The notes beneath the pieces were generated by a model. That model was given only the letters and a program-made list of their open reading frames with translations, made no database searches and was not told the DNA's origin. A program made the position numbers and the translations under genes. Shown here piece by piece: positions 12,601-26,186 of a DNA stretch of 64,000 bases. Numbering within the stretch: position 1 is the first letter of the stretch; the number at the start of each line of letters is the position of its first letter. The DNA is from Echinostoma caproni (lineage: Eukaryota > Platyhelminthes > Trematoda > Plagiorchiida > Echinostomatidae): assembly GCA_900618425.1 (NCBI GenBank), contig UZAN01039721.1, positions 9,105-73,104 of the forward strand, read 5' to 3'.

Positions 12601-15576
12601 GTTTTGGCTTCTTATATTTGTCGTCTATGTGAATCACAGTGCAATCACCCTGATAAACGCGTCCGAATCTTTTATTTTTATCTTAATTTTATTCCGTCGC
12701 TTGAATAGGACGGTTTCTCCTCCCATCCCATAGACACATCGCATTCTCGATCCATAACTCTCATATTCAGCACCAGTAGGTCATGAGCCCTCCTCTCTTT
12801 AATGTGTTTGTCCTAAGGCGACAATGCCAAAATGTCGTTTGAATTATTTTACACTCTTTCAAGACGGCAATTGACTGACTTCTATTTAATTTGCCATTTG
12901 TATAACGCAGATGCATACATTCGAAGTCGTAGTCTACCCGGGTTTTCTAAAAGGTTTGTTTGCAAATTCCATGGTCTTGTGGGCGGAAGGATAGTTTGTT
13001 TTTAAAAATAAGGCAACCACAAACACGATCAGTACATCAACTTTGGAGTTCAGGTTTAACTTTTACATCCATTTTAGCGAATTACAAAACAACTTACAGC
13101 ACTAAAAACAAACTGAACCCCGTAGATATAGTGATCGCTTCTTCTGCAAAGAATGATTTAGACGATCAAATTTCAGCCTGATACACACTCATTTCTTAGT
13201 AAATCCAGTTATTTCAGCGAAATTTCTTCACCGTTTCTTCTTTCCATTTTCGATTAATAAAAACGGTCTAAAGTACGTTTTAAAGGGATTCCACCGTAAA
13301 TCTTTTGTCGCACATACAGTATTCAATGGAGAACAACATCGTAAACCAGCTTGGCTAATTTATTACTCGGATATGACACTGGTGGAAGAGCAATGCTTAG
13401 TAGACCCCCGCCTAAGTAGTAAAAATAACCCACATATGAGTTTTGTTCCTTGTATCCTAATACACATTACAATTTCTTGAATGTAGAAGAATGAATAAAA
13501 CCAATGGTAGATTTAGTGATCACGGACTTTCTTTTATTTACTTGTTCTACAATGTATATAAATGTATAAATATATATATATATACGTCTACGCTGAAAAG
13601 AAGGAAGTTGAGCACTGAGTGATACTATTTATTCTATCATTATAATCCAGCCTAGTGCTCGTTGTCGAGCAGTATTGTGTGTGAGCCTGAATGATTTTTG
13701 ATTGCTGTTGTCTTACAATGTGAATTAGAAATATCTATTGGTATATTTTTATTGTGTGCCAAATAATGAAAATTTCGGATTCTATTTATCGCTTTGATAC
13801 TCAGAACAAGGAAACGGTCCTTTTTTCTTCACCAGTCCCTGGAGGCCATGTGCAGTCAGAAATAATTTCAAGTATTTGACAGATGTGATTTGCTAAACAT
13901 ATTGTTCACAAATATATTCAATAAGGCACCATAAGATTATAGGTTAACCGCATTATCAATGTCATTTCTTTCAGATGAGTTTCGTAAAGCTTGCCCTGTT
14001 TGCTCCAAACAGTCAATTCACACGTTACATATCACTGGTAAACTGTAAAAGTTGCGGAGCTGCGGTTCTGGACATCATTGATCAACCTTGGCATTTTAAT
14101 GTTCTCACCTGACATAAAACCCCAGAGGTTATCAGCAAGGTTGAGTAAAAGACTGTAAGTGGTAAGCTCCAAAGTTGAGTGCTTCAAAAGACAGACTATG
14201 ATTTTGTGGTGTTTTACATGTGCGTTATGACAGTCCTATCCAAAAGGTGCTATCTCACCCATTTTTATCGTGATTAATGGCAAAAGAGAACATCTATATG
14301 TTGCTGATTGCATCTTGGTTATCACTAAGATCTACTAAACTGACTATGAGCAGAGGCGGTAAAAACACCCTTCGGTAAGTCACCTATTAAAGACTACGAC
14401 TTTCTTGCTGGTTTTATAACTGCCTCAATTTGGATTTCGCAGTTCGTCCGGAACTCTTAACTAATCATTTTTACCCGTTTTATCTTGTTGTACTATGCAA
14501 ACGGCTCAATAACGCAGCGAAGTAATAAGGAAGGCAAACAGATTATTGTTGTACGTGAAGTTCATCGAGAGCTCGTTAGGTGGCATATGTTTGTAAACAA
14601 ATAGTGGTTATGTGTCTCTAGCAACTGAATCTGCTTCGGCGTGGCTGGCTTGAATAGCATTGAATTGTGGATTTTCCACAGTCACTTTTCTCGAATGCCA
14701 ACCGGGGGCACCACAATAGCCCACGCCGTAAGTATCTGAACGCCGCGAGATTATAACCAGTGCCACAAATTTCCATCGTGTATCCCAGACATCGTGACCT
14801 GCAGCATTTGTAGAGCATCTAAATCTAAAGTAGCTTAAATAACTCTGACAAGAAAGCCAGGAAAACATTTTTAGTTTTCAACCAACAAAAACTGTTTATT
14901 TTTTTATGTAAGCAAAACTGGGGTACAGTCTACCTAATTAAGATATAATAAACACAGAGAATCTTGAAATTTGATGCATTTTGAACGTTTTGCTTTAAGC
15001 TGAATGTTCAACGTAGGCTGATTATGTAGGCGGATAGTTATGTGAAAAAAGTACGCACAGCTTTCCATGTATTCATCTTGAACATCTTTAATGGGAATAT
15101 TTGTACAGTTTCTTGTTCGTTGTCCACATCGTGGGGATATGTATGTCAGGAAAAAAGAAACAACAGCAAATATATTGAAACATAAATTAAATTAGGGGGA
15201 TGTCCTGGGAGTACGGAAATTTCACGCGACATTGGACCATCGATCCTTTCAGTGAAATCAATCCGTGAATAAGCAGTGGCAAAGAAGTTGCGGAAATGCA
15301 AACCGCGGTATGTTCTCTGTGAAGTAAAATGCGTTCAGCCTTTTTATCATATACTTCAACTAAGAGTTGAAAGGTTACCAAACGTGTGTTGCATTTGATT
15401 GTTCAGCTTGCTACAATTCTAGCTGAGCTAAATACCCATTGAAATTAATGCCTTAATAAGTAAATTTATTCTCATACTGGTTAGTTGGTTATCAATGTAT
15501 TGACCAGCACGGAAATTTTGCTTCAGTTTTCTGGTGCAAATGTTTTACCGGATGATAACCTTTAAAGGTTTCAGTA
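6676..15576. other. Long non-coding stretch
   Basis: Nearly 9 kb without a gene I can support. Frames are short and without motifs. Two local features stand out: a pyrimidine-rich, strand-asymmetric island at about 9240-9620 that resembles LINE-derived sequence in texture but gives no recognisable domain, and a TA dinucleotide tract at about 13555-13587. Confidence 0.55.
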
Positions 15577-16072
15577 TGGTTGGGGGTGGGTGCCTTGGAT
15601 TGTGTGTGGTCGCCCCCACCCTTACACCTAGAAAAATGCCCTTATAAGACCAAGGGATTGAAATACCCTGTGCTGAATAAGCTCTGCAAACTGATTTCAC
15701 TTAGCAAAGATATTTCCCCACCAAAGCGAAAAACCCGTATTCGGGGCTAGAACCAGGCCAGTGAATTATTGATAGTTCATCTAGAGGAATGATTGGAAAC
15801 CCCGATTCCAAACCAACCAAGATGAGGTGGACGAAATACGCACATCTTCCTGGCTGTGACAGTGGTCACTGGCTTGAATGAGCATCGTGGTGTGTTGGAT
15901 ATCTGGGTTGAGCGACCTCGTCTAGAGGGCATACGATTCAACTATCTAGAAACGGGATCCTAGTGAAGCATGGTTTTCACACAACGCTCTGCTGTCTTAC
16001 GGGTTGGACTTTGGCTTTCCTAAGGCTCCGGTTATGGGCCCATCATGAAAATGCATCTGTTCTGGTCTGAGA
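15577..16072 (+). repeat. Dispersed ~490 bp repeat (family R3, plus copy)
   Basis: This is the longest plus-strand copy of the family at 6185-6675 (minus) and 56550-56915 (plus). It begins with a GGGGGTGGG stretch and includes CCACCAAAGCGAAAA near 15718-15733. It runs through a block near 15860-15990 ending in GGTTTTCACAC, then CTAAGGCTCCGGTTATGGG near 16019-16037. It is richer in GC than its flanks. No coding capacity is visible. The family assignment rests on my own alignment of the three copies within this window. Confidence 0.65.
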
Positions 16073-18331
16073 AATCTATCAGTATCGCGATAACGAGAAA
16101 AACATTACACTTTTTCTTATCATAAAATTTATTGTATTGCGAATTTTCGGCACACAGTCTGAACTAGGCGTTTAAGATGTATATATATTCAAGTGTAAAT
16201 ACAGGTGTTGACCAAACTCGTGCAACATCACTCTCATTTTGGATTTGAATGTAATCGAAAACGTTTAACCGTGTTAGAGACAGGGATAAGTTGGTAGCCT
16301 CGGCAAGGTCGTCAGTGGTTAGGGGCGCCAAGTAGTAAAGGAAACTGGCAAATTCAGATGGATAATCAGGTTGGTGGACTACATGCTAAGGCGATAAACT
16401 CCAATGCTCAAATTTGAAGAATGGCAAATAGAATCTGAACAAGATAAAAGTACAATACTTGAATGAAGTTCGCGAATCATTTCAATCAATAACTTATAAT
16501 TGCTTTTTTACTGTGGCTTTATTATTTTACAACTGATGCACCAGCAATCGTTGTCAAAATCGAGAAATCGTGCATTTTATTGACATTCAACTACCAGAAG
16601 CAAAAACATAGGTGGATATTATAACTAATACGTTGCGTTTGATGTGGGGCAATGTAATATTCAATCCCGTGAATGAAACTGGAAAAAATCTAAGCGTTGG
16701 GAGGAACAAATGTGATGAAAGTGTCAGGGTGTTGCACGAGTTTGGTCAATGCCTAATACATATATCACATGATAAAATATTTCATGAACTTTGCTGCTCT
16801 ATTCCCACTAAGAGACATTGTGAAATCGGATGCGATTCGCATAACAACATTTTTTATATGCGTACTCAATGGACAGAGCATGTGAAGGATATGGAATGAA
16901 TGCTTTTTATCTGCCGTGCCAAATAGCGCAATCAAGTGAAAAGTTTTGCACTCTGACTGCCTGAACTTCTTTTTGAATAAGATGATAAAGGAATTTAAAA
17001 CGTGACGCTTTTCTACTTGCTCTATTCAGTACCCTGGAGTTTACAGGGGAACGAGTGAGGACAGACATTCGAACATATTTAGAGCACGGAATACTCCGAA
17101 TCCTCTCCAAGAATTTAAATAATCCTCTTCATTATTAGTATACTGTTGGAATTCCCTCAAATAGTATCTGATGGTATACGCATTTTTACTTAGAAATGTT
17201 TCAAAATGTAAAAACGGAACCAATATAACTAGAGACAAGCATGTGGTCGAAGTCACTTCAGCCCGTATACAATTAGTATTAGCACTGTCTCCGCAATGCA
17301 CTTTGTTCGTCTGATGTTCTTTTGGGATGGATAGGGAGTGATCTACTTACCACCAAGGCTAACATTTTTGGTAACAAATTGATTCTATGCAATAATCTTG
17401 TTTTGTTTAAGCCGGTAATTTTGGAAAGTCTGTGAAAATATCATTATTAATGATTTTTTATGCATATTACATTTTTCAGAAAGGGTTCCTAAACTTAAGT
17501 GAACTCGGAGGAGTCGATCAACTGCACGTTACCTTGTTTTGCTTGTCAAAAGGCCCTAACTAGGAAACATCAATCATTCGCACGTGAAGTGGGAGGAAAC
17601 AAACCGTCTGACCTATTCAGAGTTTTATCGATACTTCTGGACTGGGCGAATTGTTGACTGACAGTAAGACCTCGTTTAGGCTATGGTCCGCTATGCACCC
17701 GTCAGTAGCCAGATAAATAACCTCGGAATCCACATTCGTGCAGGGCAACATACACTGGGCAGCACACTAAAAAAATAATTCTCACACATGTTTTCATTGT
17801 ACATGCCCCCAAATATTGATGAGCCTGTGCCGGTGATCATTGTTTTTTACATTCACATTTGTGTTTTGTGTGAATGAGCCAGTGTTAAAAGTACATTGTC
17901 GGACAGGAAACCATCCCAGCGGTTTTCCATTCTGCACTCTAATTGGTTCACTACAATGGGGCCAATTTCCATTGGTGATTCGTGGTATCTGGCTGGTGTT
18001 ACCGTCCGCGATACTGATCAGGCTTGCATCGTGTTGATAAGTTTTGAACATAGGCTAGTGTCGACTAGCATTACGCTTGTGTGCTTGTTAGTCTTACAGC
18101 ACGTGTACATGTGCCGAGCATATCAGTGCGGTCAGTACCGGGCCATAAAGGTAGGCGAATGATCTGAAGCGGCAGCAGTTTGACCTGGTTGTGTGTGTGT
18201 GTGTGTGTGATTGAATCTCAGTCCACACATTCACTGAGTTTGGCCGGAAACCCATTGTGTGGAATTTATTTCAAACGTATGAAGGAAAGTGCAGTTCGAA
18301 TTTCTTATGGATCACATCTCACTCAAAGATA
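16073..18331. other. Non-coding stretch upstream of the ependymin-like gene
   Basis: No supported gene. It ends with a (GT)n microsatellite at 18189-18209, about 120 bases upstream of the start codon of the gene at 18332. A 95-codon open frame at 16612-16899 is within chance length and shows no motif. I could not identify a TATA box or a 5' exon with confidence. Confidence 0.5.
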
Positions 18332-19054
18332 ATGGTTTGTGAACAATGGATATTTTACCTTTGTTTGTTGCACTTGATGATTTGGAACAATGCATTTGCC
18401 AGTGGTATGTGCCAGAACCGTTTACGTAAACGGGACTTTGAGGATCCAACAAAAAATGACCCGAAACCATGTTGTCTCCCTGAGACGTGGAAAGCCCGTT
18501 TTCGAGTNCGAGTACATAGTGTGATGGGCGGGAAGCACAAAAGTCGAGTGGATTACGGAGCTTTCAGGATTAACCGATCATCGAATGGATCTGTTGTGAA
18601 CGCGTTACTCGTGGTCGGGAAAACCGTGGCATCCCCGGAATTCTGTCAGTTGAACGCATCAACTGTTGGCAATATTACTGGTTATTTATGCCCGAAAGAT
18701 CGTGTCTCCTGTCTCCATTCACCATTCCTGGGCGAACCTCGTTGTTTAACCGAGGCAAACGGATATCGTTTGCGAAGAACAAAGCAACTGGGGGTACATG
18801 GAAAGGTTCGTCAGATATGGTTTACCGATAGAATAAATCGATTATTCGGCACCATTGAAAGACATGTTTATCATGTGGTACGACAATACGGTATTTGCGG
18901 CCTGGTACGGTATCAAATTCAATGGGGATATTATGTGCTACCCTGGCGAAGTTGCCGCATGTTTGTGAAGATGGAACAAACTTATGTACCTGTACCGGGG
19001 AGTTACAAACTCAAATACGACCATCAAATCACAGATCATTTGCTATTTTGCTAA
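18332..19054 (+). CDS. Secreted cysteine-rich protein, ependymin-related-like
   Basis: This is a 240-codon open frame with no interruption, far beyond chance for this DNA. The ATG at 18332 is chosen because residues 1-24 then form a clear signal peptide: a hydrophobic core followed by an AFA cleavage site. The frame stays open upstream to 18257 without another ATG. The mature protein has nine cysteines after the signal (residues 27, 47, 48, 105, 120, 127, 138, 189, 208) plus a C-terminal Cys240, and four N-glycosylation sequons at Asn81, 85, 108 and 114. The motif KPCCLPETW at 45-53 resembles the conserved start of ependymin-related proteins (Pro-Cys-Cys, a few residues, then Trp), which are secreted calcium- and glycan-associated glycoproteins; trematodes are known to secrete such proteins. 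The length suits that family. The middle and C-terminal parts do not align clearly by eye, so the family call is tentative, while secretion is well supported. No AATAAA is seen close downstream; a 3' exon or a distant poly(A) site (an AATAAA near 19893) is possible. One N lies at 18508. Confidence 0.6.
   Translation: MVCEQWIFYLCLLHLMIWNNAFASGMCQNRLRKRDFEDPTKNDPKPCCLPETWKARFRXRVHSVMGGKHKSRVDYGAFRINRSSNGSVVNALLVVGKTVASPEFCQLNASTVGNITGYLCPKDRVSCLHSPFLGEPRCLTEANGYRLRRTKQLGVHGKVRQIWFTDRINRLFGTIERHVYHVVRQYGICGLVRYQIQWGYYVLPWRSCRMFVKMEQTYVPVPGSYKLKYDHQITDHLLFC
18503..18513. other. Single N flanked by a duplicated 5-mer (likely assembly join)
   Basis: The five bases CGAGT occur directly before (18503-18507) and directly after (18509-18513) the single N at 18508. 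This looks like an overlap left unmerged around a placeholder. The duplication plus the N is six bases, so the reading frame is preserved and two extra residues may have been added to the ependymin-like protein near residue 59. Confidence 0.6.
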
Positions 19055-22000
19055 AAGCACGCTGAACCCAAGGATAAATTGTGATATGGTTTTCGTTTGC
19101 CCAACTGCTGAAATTTTTATCATGACCCACAGAATGGTATATATATATATATGTATGTATCAAGTGAATACGCGAATGTACTGTGTATTCTACCACTCCG
19201 CGCTGGTGATGAGCCTACCTCAAATGCAAGGTCAATATGCAACGATAATTGGAGAGTACATTGAAAAAAAACAACAATCAGTTCAAAGCCGTTCACTTGA
19301 TGAATGAAATCTAAACTTAAAAAGAAAACTATTTTGAAAAAACTTGTTTGAAGCGTTGATTACACAACTTTCTGTTTTTGATTTACTGGCAAGATGTTTG
19401 TCATTTTGTGATTGTTCTAGTACTCATTAACAGTAAACGTCTAGTTTTGTACTCATTTTCACGGTCGCCAAATGTGATCAACCACATCACATGGAGTTGG
19501 TGAGAATGAAATGAATGATTGTATAAGAGAATATGCATGGATTTTTTGTGAACGAATGCATAACTGTGGTTTTGGTATTTGGTTAGAATAATCCGATGGA
19601 ATTGTTTGCTCACAGTGATCTCCACCGGGAGAAACTGTGGTGCCCCTCATCAGCATTCAAATGAGATTCTGATGGCTTCTGTCTTTTATATTCTGTAGTA
19701 TACACTCTACTGTTAATCAGGGATAAAACGTCATGTTATCTTTATTATCAGATGATGTATTGTACACAAATATATATAACAGAGAAGCTAACGAGTTCCT
19801 TCTCCGTGCACGAGACGGGTCTGGGATAAAATGCTGAACCAACACCTGCTGTGTCACATATTTCGGTTTTGTGGTATATTTCTGCATTTTGAATAAAGGT
19901 TGCTCATGATATAATTCGTAGACACGCTCTCCTAATCTTTTTGAATGTAAAATTATCTGGAATATCTGTATACAAAACTTTAATGCTCACAAACAAAAAC
20001 CCATCGAGCAAAACGAATGGGAGCTGATCCGATTATCTAGACCTCATTTGAGTTGTACTGATGACACCACCTTTCTATGAGGCTCCATTTTCAACAAAAA
20101 AGAGGTAAGCATCCACGTTCCCGCAGTCCACTCAGAAGAAGAATTAACTTGGCTTGGTCAAGATGCAACGCAGTATAAGCTTTACTAGTGTATGGTGAAT
20201 CCCACTCATTATTCTAAAATACTTTCAATTTTCTCAGTGGAAGAGTGCAATTTCTCATATGTCAAATAACCGAATTCAGTTTGTATTTATTCTGGCAATA
20301 AAGAAAATCGAATAGTTGAGCATCTTGCTGTGGAAATAGCTTTAATCTACCGTTGTCTGAGTATAAACGAGAATAAAAGCAGATCACAAAGTGGCACTTT
20401 TCAAGACAGCATGCGCAATTTGAGTACCTAGTAATTACATGATTTGCCTATTGCGTCGGACAATACAATTCGACCCAGTCGGAATAAAAGGTTTTACGAT
20501 GTTATGGGATATAATAATATATGTTTTATTTACTGCTCCTCCTCTGGGGTATTAGATAATCACCAAATGTTGAAAAATAAATAGTTGCTCAATCAATGCT
20601 ACGTAAATAAATCATAGAGATTCGGTGAAATTAGTCTTGATAAACGAACAACCAGCGTCAATGTCCACAAATTGTGCGACAAGAATTTCCTAGTGTACCT
20701 AACCGAGGTTGAAAAACAGGCAGTAAACAGTAAAATTAAATGATATTTATTCCTATATGAAATATTCATTTACGCTGAATGCATATAAGAGGATACATCT
20801 GCGTGTTTATGTATACACTACATTAATAAATGTTTTATTTTGCGGCAATTTTCGAATCACACCGAAAACTAATACTTGAACAAACATAACTAACCGTCAT
20901 CCAAGCACTTTTACCGGGATTCGCCAAGTTCAAGGAATGACCAGAGAAACTGCAAGTGAAATAAGGAATCCGAAAACGGCTTAATTGCCTTACTTTAATT
21001 AATCGATTGGGTTTTGTAGTTGTTTGTTCAATAATCACCGAACTAGTTTATCAAAGGGACCAACTAGGATTTTCAAACCTGACCCGGTATTTTACGAACG
21101 ATATGCAAATGCTTACAAACAGAGTTGGAGATATTTTTCATTATCTGAGGAGTATAAAAATGAAGTGAAATTTATCTTTCCCTGTCGTCCATGACATTTG
21201 AGCAACCACTCAGGGCAGTGTGGTCTAAAAATTACTTTTTCATTCGTACCCGAAACGTTGTGAGAGCTGGAGTCATCTGAAGCATTCTCCGTACAAGATT
21301 CAGAGGCATAACAGATGGAGCATCGCTATGTATTATCCACATTTCACTTCCATCACCGAATCGAATTGCGTTTCGGAAGGTCAAAAACCGCGCGAAATGT
21401 GGGCTTGGGGTAAGCCTAAATATATTTCTATATTTAATTTTTTGTATAAAATCATCTTCTTGTTAACATGACAATAAGCATATTGAACACGCTGAATTTA
21501 AGTAATAAAGTCTACATTTTAACGTTCATGTTTATATTTCCGAGTTCGAAGTTTTGTCGTCACTCAACAACAACTCACCCACAATCAGTTGATTCGTATG
21601 TATGTTGCATGTTGAAGATCAGGAATATGCACTCATCTCATTCCTCGTTGCGAAGTTCCAAATAAGTGTATTCAGAACTTTTGGACTAAATGTGGAGAAA
21701 ATTCAAATCACAATTAGTCAAGCTTTGTCATCTGTCATAAACGAATATTCCGTTTTAGTTGAATCGATGTTTTGTTCAATAAATATATTCCAGACTGCTA
21801 GCTGAATTCTTGAGATTTGTTTTACTCCATTTTATGCTTCATCTACTTAGAAAATTTCCTTTTTGTGTAAAAACGTGCGCAATCACGAGGAAGTAGCCGG
21901 CTGTGCAATTAGCGCCTAAGGTTTTCAGAAAATTCTTGACATGACAAGCTAGAGATGACAAGATAAAATTACGCCCACATATCAAAAATCCATTGGTGAC

Positions 22001-22492
22001 ATGCTAATGGGTTAGGGAGCTGTTCTATTTATAAAAGTAGTTTCGGGGATATGTTAGAATATCCGCTTAATCTGCAACTTGGCCTTGTGCAGTTAGTATA
22101 TCCTAATAATTTTTCTCCGGATACTACCATCTTTGTTTCATCATTCTTCGATGATCATTCTGGTACTAAATACCATATGGATCTGTAAATGCTTTAGTGT
22201 ATCCCTCGGCTAATCAAATCGATATTTATGCATGGCAGATTCGTCTGTATTCACAGAAAAACAAAGAAGTTTCCCTGTTCGCAAACACTATCACTGCCCT
22301 ATCCATTTAATGTAGTTTGCTTAGGATGTGAGGTAATTCAAAGAACACTGAGGTGAAAAAAATTTACTCCGACGGAAAACGTATTTTTTTCTTCATGCAA
22401 TTATCAAACCAGAGTCTGCAAAAGTAATACACCGAATGATTTAGTGAATGAGGGGGGGGGCTGCGTCCGAGTTCACAAAACAATGGTTTTTA
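19055..22492. other. Non-coding stretch
   Basis: No supported gene. It contains a short TA-rich tract at about 19138-19152 and a run of nine G at 22452-22460, just before the N gap. Open frames of up to about 107 codons occur but carry no recognisable motif or splice support. Confidence 0.5.
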
Positions 22493-22501
22493 NNNNNNNN
22501 N
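22493..22501. other. Assembly gap (nine Ns)
   Basis: Nine consecutive Ns follow a G-rich stretch. The run of nine G some 30 bases upstream may have caused the sequencing failure. Confidence 0.95.
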
Positions 22502-25500
22502 GCGCCAATGAAATCTATCAAGACACATTATTAATGGATGTTCCAATGGAGGAAAACGCACATTACATGAAAAGCATTAGTGCGGTATAAGTTAAAAGCA
22601 ATGTGATTCATAAATGATCTGCAATCTAACGATTCGTGTTATTTGCTTTGCGATTGTTTCATTGAAACAATGAACCCATGAAATTATTAGAAAACAGTAA
22701 ATGACATAAAGATCAATATGTTTTTGCATAGGTATGATATTCAGGTAATTTCCATGAAACTGGATTATTACACAATCTCTGAATCCCCTGTATCACATAT
22801 TGAATAATAATTGAAAAGCTCGGACGCGGTTTCCTTCCCAAGAACATTCTGCACGGGTGGGGGGCGGCACATATTCTGTACAAATGCCAAATCGTGACCG
22901 CAAAATTTTCACACTCATTAAATCGATTTCTGACGATAGTGCGGGTTGTTATCCACGTAGTAATACTGTTCATGGCAACCGGGGTTTCCTAGGCTGCGCA
23001 ATTAGGCAAGCTTTCCACAACTCGACAGTCAACAGATCTTAACATCGTGTCTGCTGGATTAGTAACGAGGTTGAATCTTTTCGCTCACAGACAGTCAAAT
23101 GCACACCCCATGTAGAAGCATCTAACCGCAGCAGCGGGTGTCTGAAAATCGAACTCACTCGAGACAAACGTATGGATGTTTTGTCCTGAAATGGTGCTGT
23201 GTAGAAAAAAATCTCCCACACATCTGTTGCACATTTGTTATAGCAAGATACGTGTTCCAACTCGCTCTGGTCGCAGCTCATGATACACGGAATACCCAGC
23301 GGTAGAAGAAACTGAACAATGTTACTGTGATGATATCTTTGTTCGCTGGAAAGTAGTCTGTGGCATCTTAGGTTCACTAAGCATGCATTGGGAAATATGT
23401 AGGATTGCGTAAAGTAACTGTAATCCGAAACATGAAATTAGCAATGAGATAAAGCTGTATTGAAGAGTGACTCGTTGTTACCTTCTTTTAATGGCCGGAT
23501 TGCTGTACACTTTCCAATGATTGTGGTTTCTGTGTTATGCGGAAAACCCATTCAAATTATTGAGCAAAGAAAGGTAAATAAAATTGATATTTGTGAAAAA
23601 CACTCGACTGAACGAAAATTGGGTTTTTATTTACCCAAAACAACTGATTATGAATAATGCGAAACACAGAAGACTAGAATGTAGGCATCATTTTCACATA
23701 TTTTTTTTCAAAAAATGTCGAAGAAAAGCACTCGATAACCACGACGGTCTAATATTTGACGATGAAAACCGGAATCAGTGAGTATCGACCGATGTAGGAT
23801 CTCTGTACGAGATAATTTTTGTCTATCCAGACTAAAACTGTTTGAACCATCACTTAATACCGGTGGCAGTGATGGGTGCCGAAAATCGAACCCGGTGGAT
23901 CAGTTCACGCTATGGAAACATTCCACATTGTTTTGCCAACTACGGTATTGGTTTGTTGATGTATACACTTCACCAAAAAGTGCGTTAGACCTATTGATTT
24001 CAGGTTCCAAATTCATTTGGCTTTGTTGACCGCACCATATGATTTTACAAACCATCCTTTATCTGTTTTCCTTCTGAATTAAAACATCGGTTTTTATGTA
24101 GACATCGTAATACTGGGAGGTTAATTAGTATCCACCTACAGGTAACTTACCAAATCAATCAAACAAAAAGAAGGTAAGAAGAGTTGCAGTGAAGAGCACT
24201 AACAAGTGAGTTAGATGAACCAGCTCTTTTTATCTGCGCATTGCGCTTTCTACTTCATTCAATAAATATTTTGGACTCATGCAGGCTTATGATACTGATA
24301 TAACACCACTGTTGTTTACAGATCAAAATGCCCGTCTTTGGTATGGTTTACAAGAACACAAACGAATAAAAAGTGAAGTGGTTAACAACAGTTAACACAT
24401 CAATCTTCACTGCCATTGTACCCAGAATTTTGCACCATGACTTCCCCGGTGTGAATTACTGACCTCAGTGAAAATAACTTACTTCCATATCTTTACAAAG
24501 CCTTAGAAACTCGTCTGAGTCCGTGACGGTAAATCAAATCCACATTAGGATGCAAAAATGCCCGAATGTACCCGGTTTGATCACGATGAACGCGTTGGGC
24601 GGGTTGTGCGTTCACCCTGTAATAGGCGAGCACGATACGCTGTCAACAATAGGGTTTTCAGCTTAATCTTTAGTATTGGGGTAAATCCGTTGGTCCACCA
24701 TGCGATCATGAGACCGACGATGGTTGTAAACAGCAAAGTAGATTCTGACTGACAGTACACATGTATTGCATCGTGATATTTTTACGTGGCACTGAAATCA
24801 GAAAACGTAATCCGAATACCGTCCTTTTCGGTTGGAAAGGTTTCACAGGAATCACAACTGTTGCATGTATTTGAACTTTGCATTACGCATTCTCATGTAA
24901 TAGTCAATGATCATTTTGCATGGTCTATTTTATGAGAGAAACGTCAGCTTTATCTGGTCAACCGGAATCTGAATAAACATCCAGTCATTTTGATAGAATC
25001 ACCCTGGGCATGACGGTAAAAATATCATCAACCACATTACCCCAGGTAGAGCAGATGGCCTTCTTCACGCATACCACGAAAATTCAACAAAATGTTTTTT
25101 GAGGTTGACGGTACGCAGACTGAACACACAAGAAGATCAGTACGTCTATTTTGCTTCTCTTGCTCAGCGGTGATTGTGTGTCACAAAAGCGACAAATCTT
25201 TGAATGTAATTAAAAACTTTATATACTATTACCTAATATTGTTGTATTGGGTGAAAATTCCAAGATATGTTCACCTTTGCGCAGCCATTTGAAACATGTC
25301 AGTTAAGACCCTGTGAGTTTCGTTCGGAATTCCGTTGTATCATGCATGGGATTCTATCAGTCCAGTACATTTATTGTTGCATGTGACGGTTTAAATATTA
25401 CTTTATTGATGATTACATCAAAAAACCAAAACATGATTTTTTGGTTCTTCGTCCTGTAGGGGGGCGGGGTGGAAGATTATTTTGTACCTTTGGAAATCCG

Positions 25501-26186
25501 GTGTCTGGATAGGACACAGCTGATAAGTGAGGGAACGGCGTACTTTTGCATCTCATTGGAAATTTTTGCTTTATTTAATGATAACAAGTCCAAACTTTCT
25601 CCCCGACCAAGTCAGTGGTAAATCCCAGATGTTTAAAGCGCTTCTTTTCAACTGTACTGACCAGAAAATTCAGTACGACTGAAATAGGAAAATTTTATTT
25701 ATTCTGATAGACCGGGAAATCAGTCTACTTTCGAATTCATTCGAAATTTGATTGAAAAATTCAAGCCGATGCCCAACTCCGGGATCACCTGATTCCCAGT
25801 TTCAGTTTTAATGGCTTCAGCCGGAAGTTACTGACGCAAGCAAGTGAAATATCCCACAATGAAAGCACAATTCGTGAAGGCCGATACATGAATAAATTAA
25901 CTCATCGCACAAACCCGGCCAATCGATGTCAGTCTGAAGTATTGCACATTAGGGCTCCTATTTAGTTCCCATTCGGCTGTCTAACTTACATTCGGTTGAA
26001 CATGCCTTTTTGGCATCACGCTTGATTTCTTCCATTATCGGTCGTAACGTCCTCTGTGAACTGAAAATAGGCATTTCGTTAAGCACTGCTCCAAACGACA
26101 ATGGAATGTATGATTTTTTTGAATCTTTATGGTTTACCTAGTCAATGTTTATGTTCACGTAGCCATTCATTTAAGCCGATACCCAC
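22502..26186. other. Non-coding stretch
   Basis: No supported gene. Minus-strand open frames at 22713-22973 and 23039-23377 (112 codons) are of chance length; the latter has four cysteines near its middle but no recognisable family signature. A short GC-richer patch lies at about 24560-24650. A G-rich patch lies at 25458-25474. Confidence 0.5.

Noticed and set aside
23039..23377. 112-codon minus-strand open frame with several cysteines
   Set aside because: Length is within chance for this base composition; no signal peptide, domain or clear splice signals.
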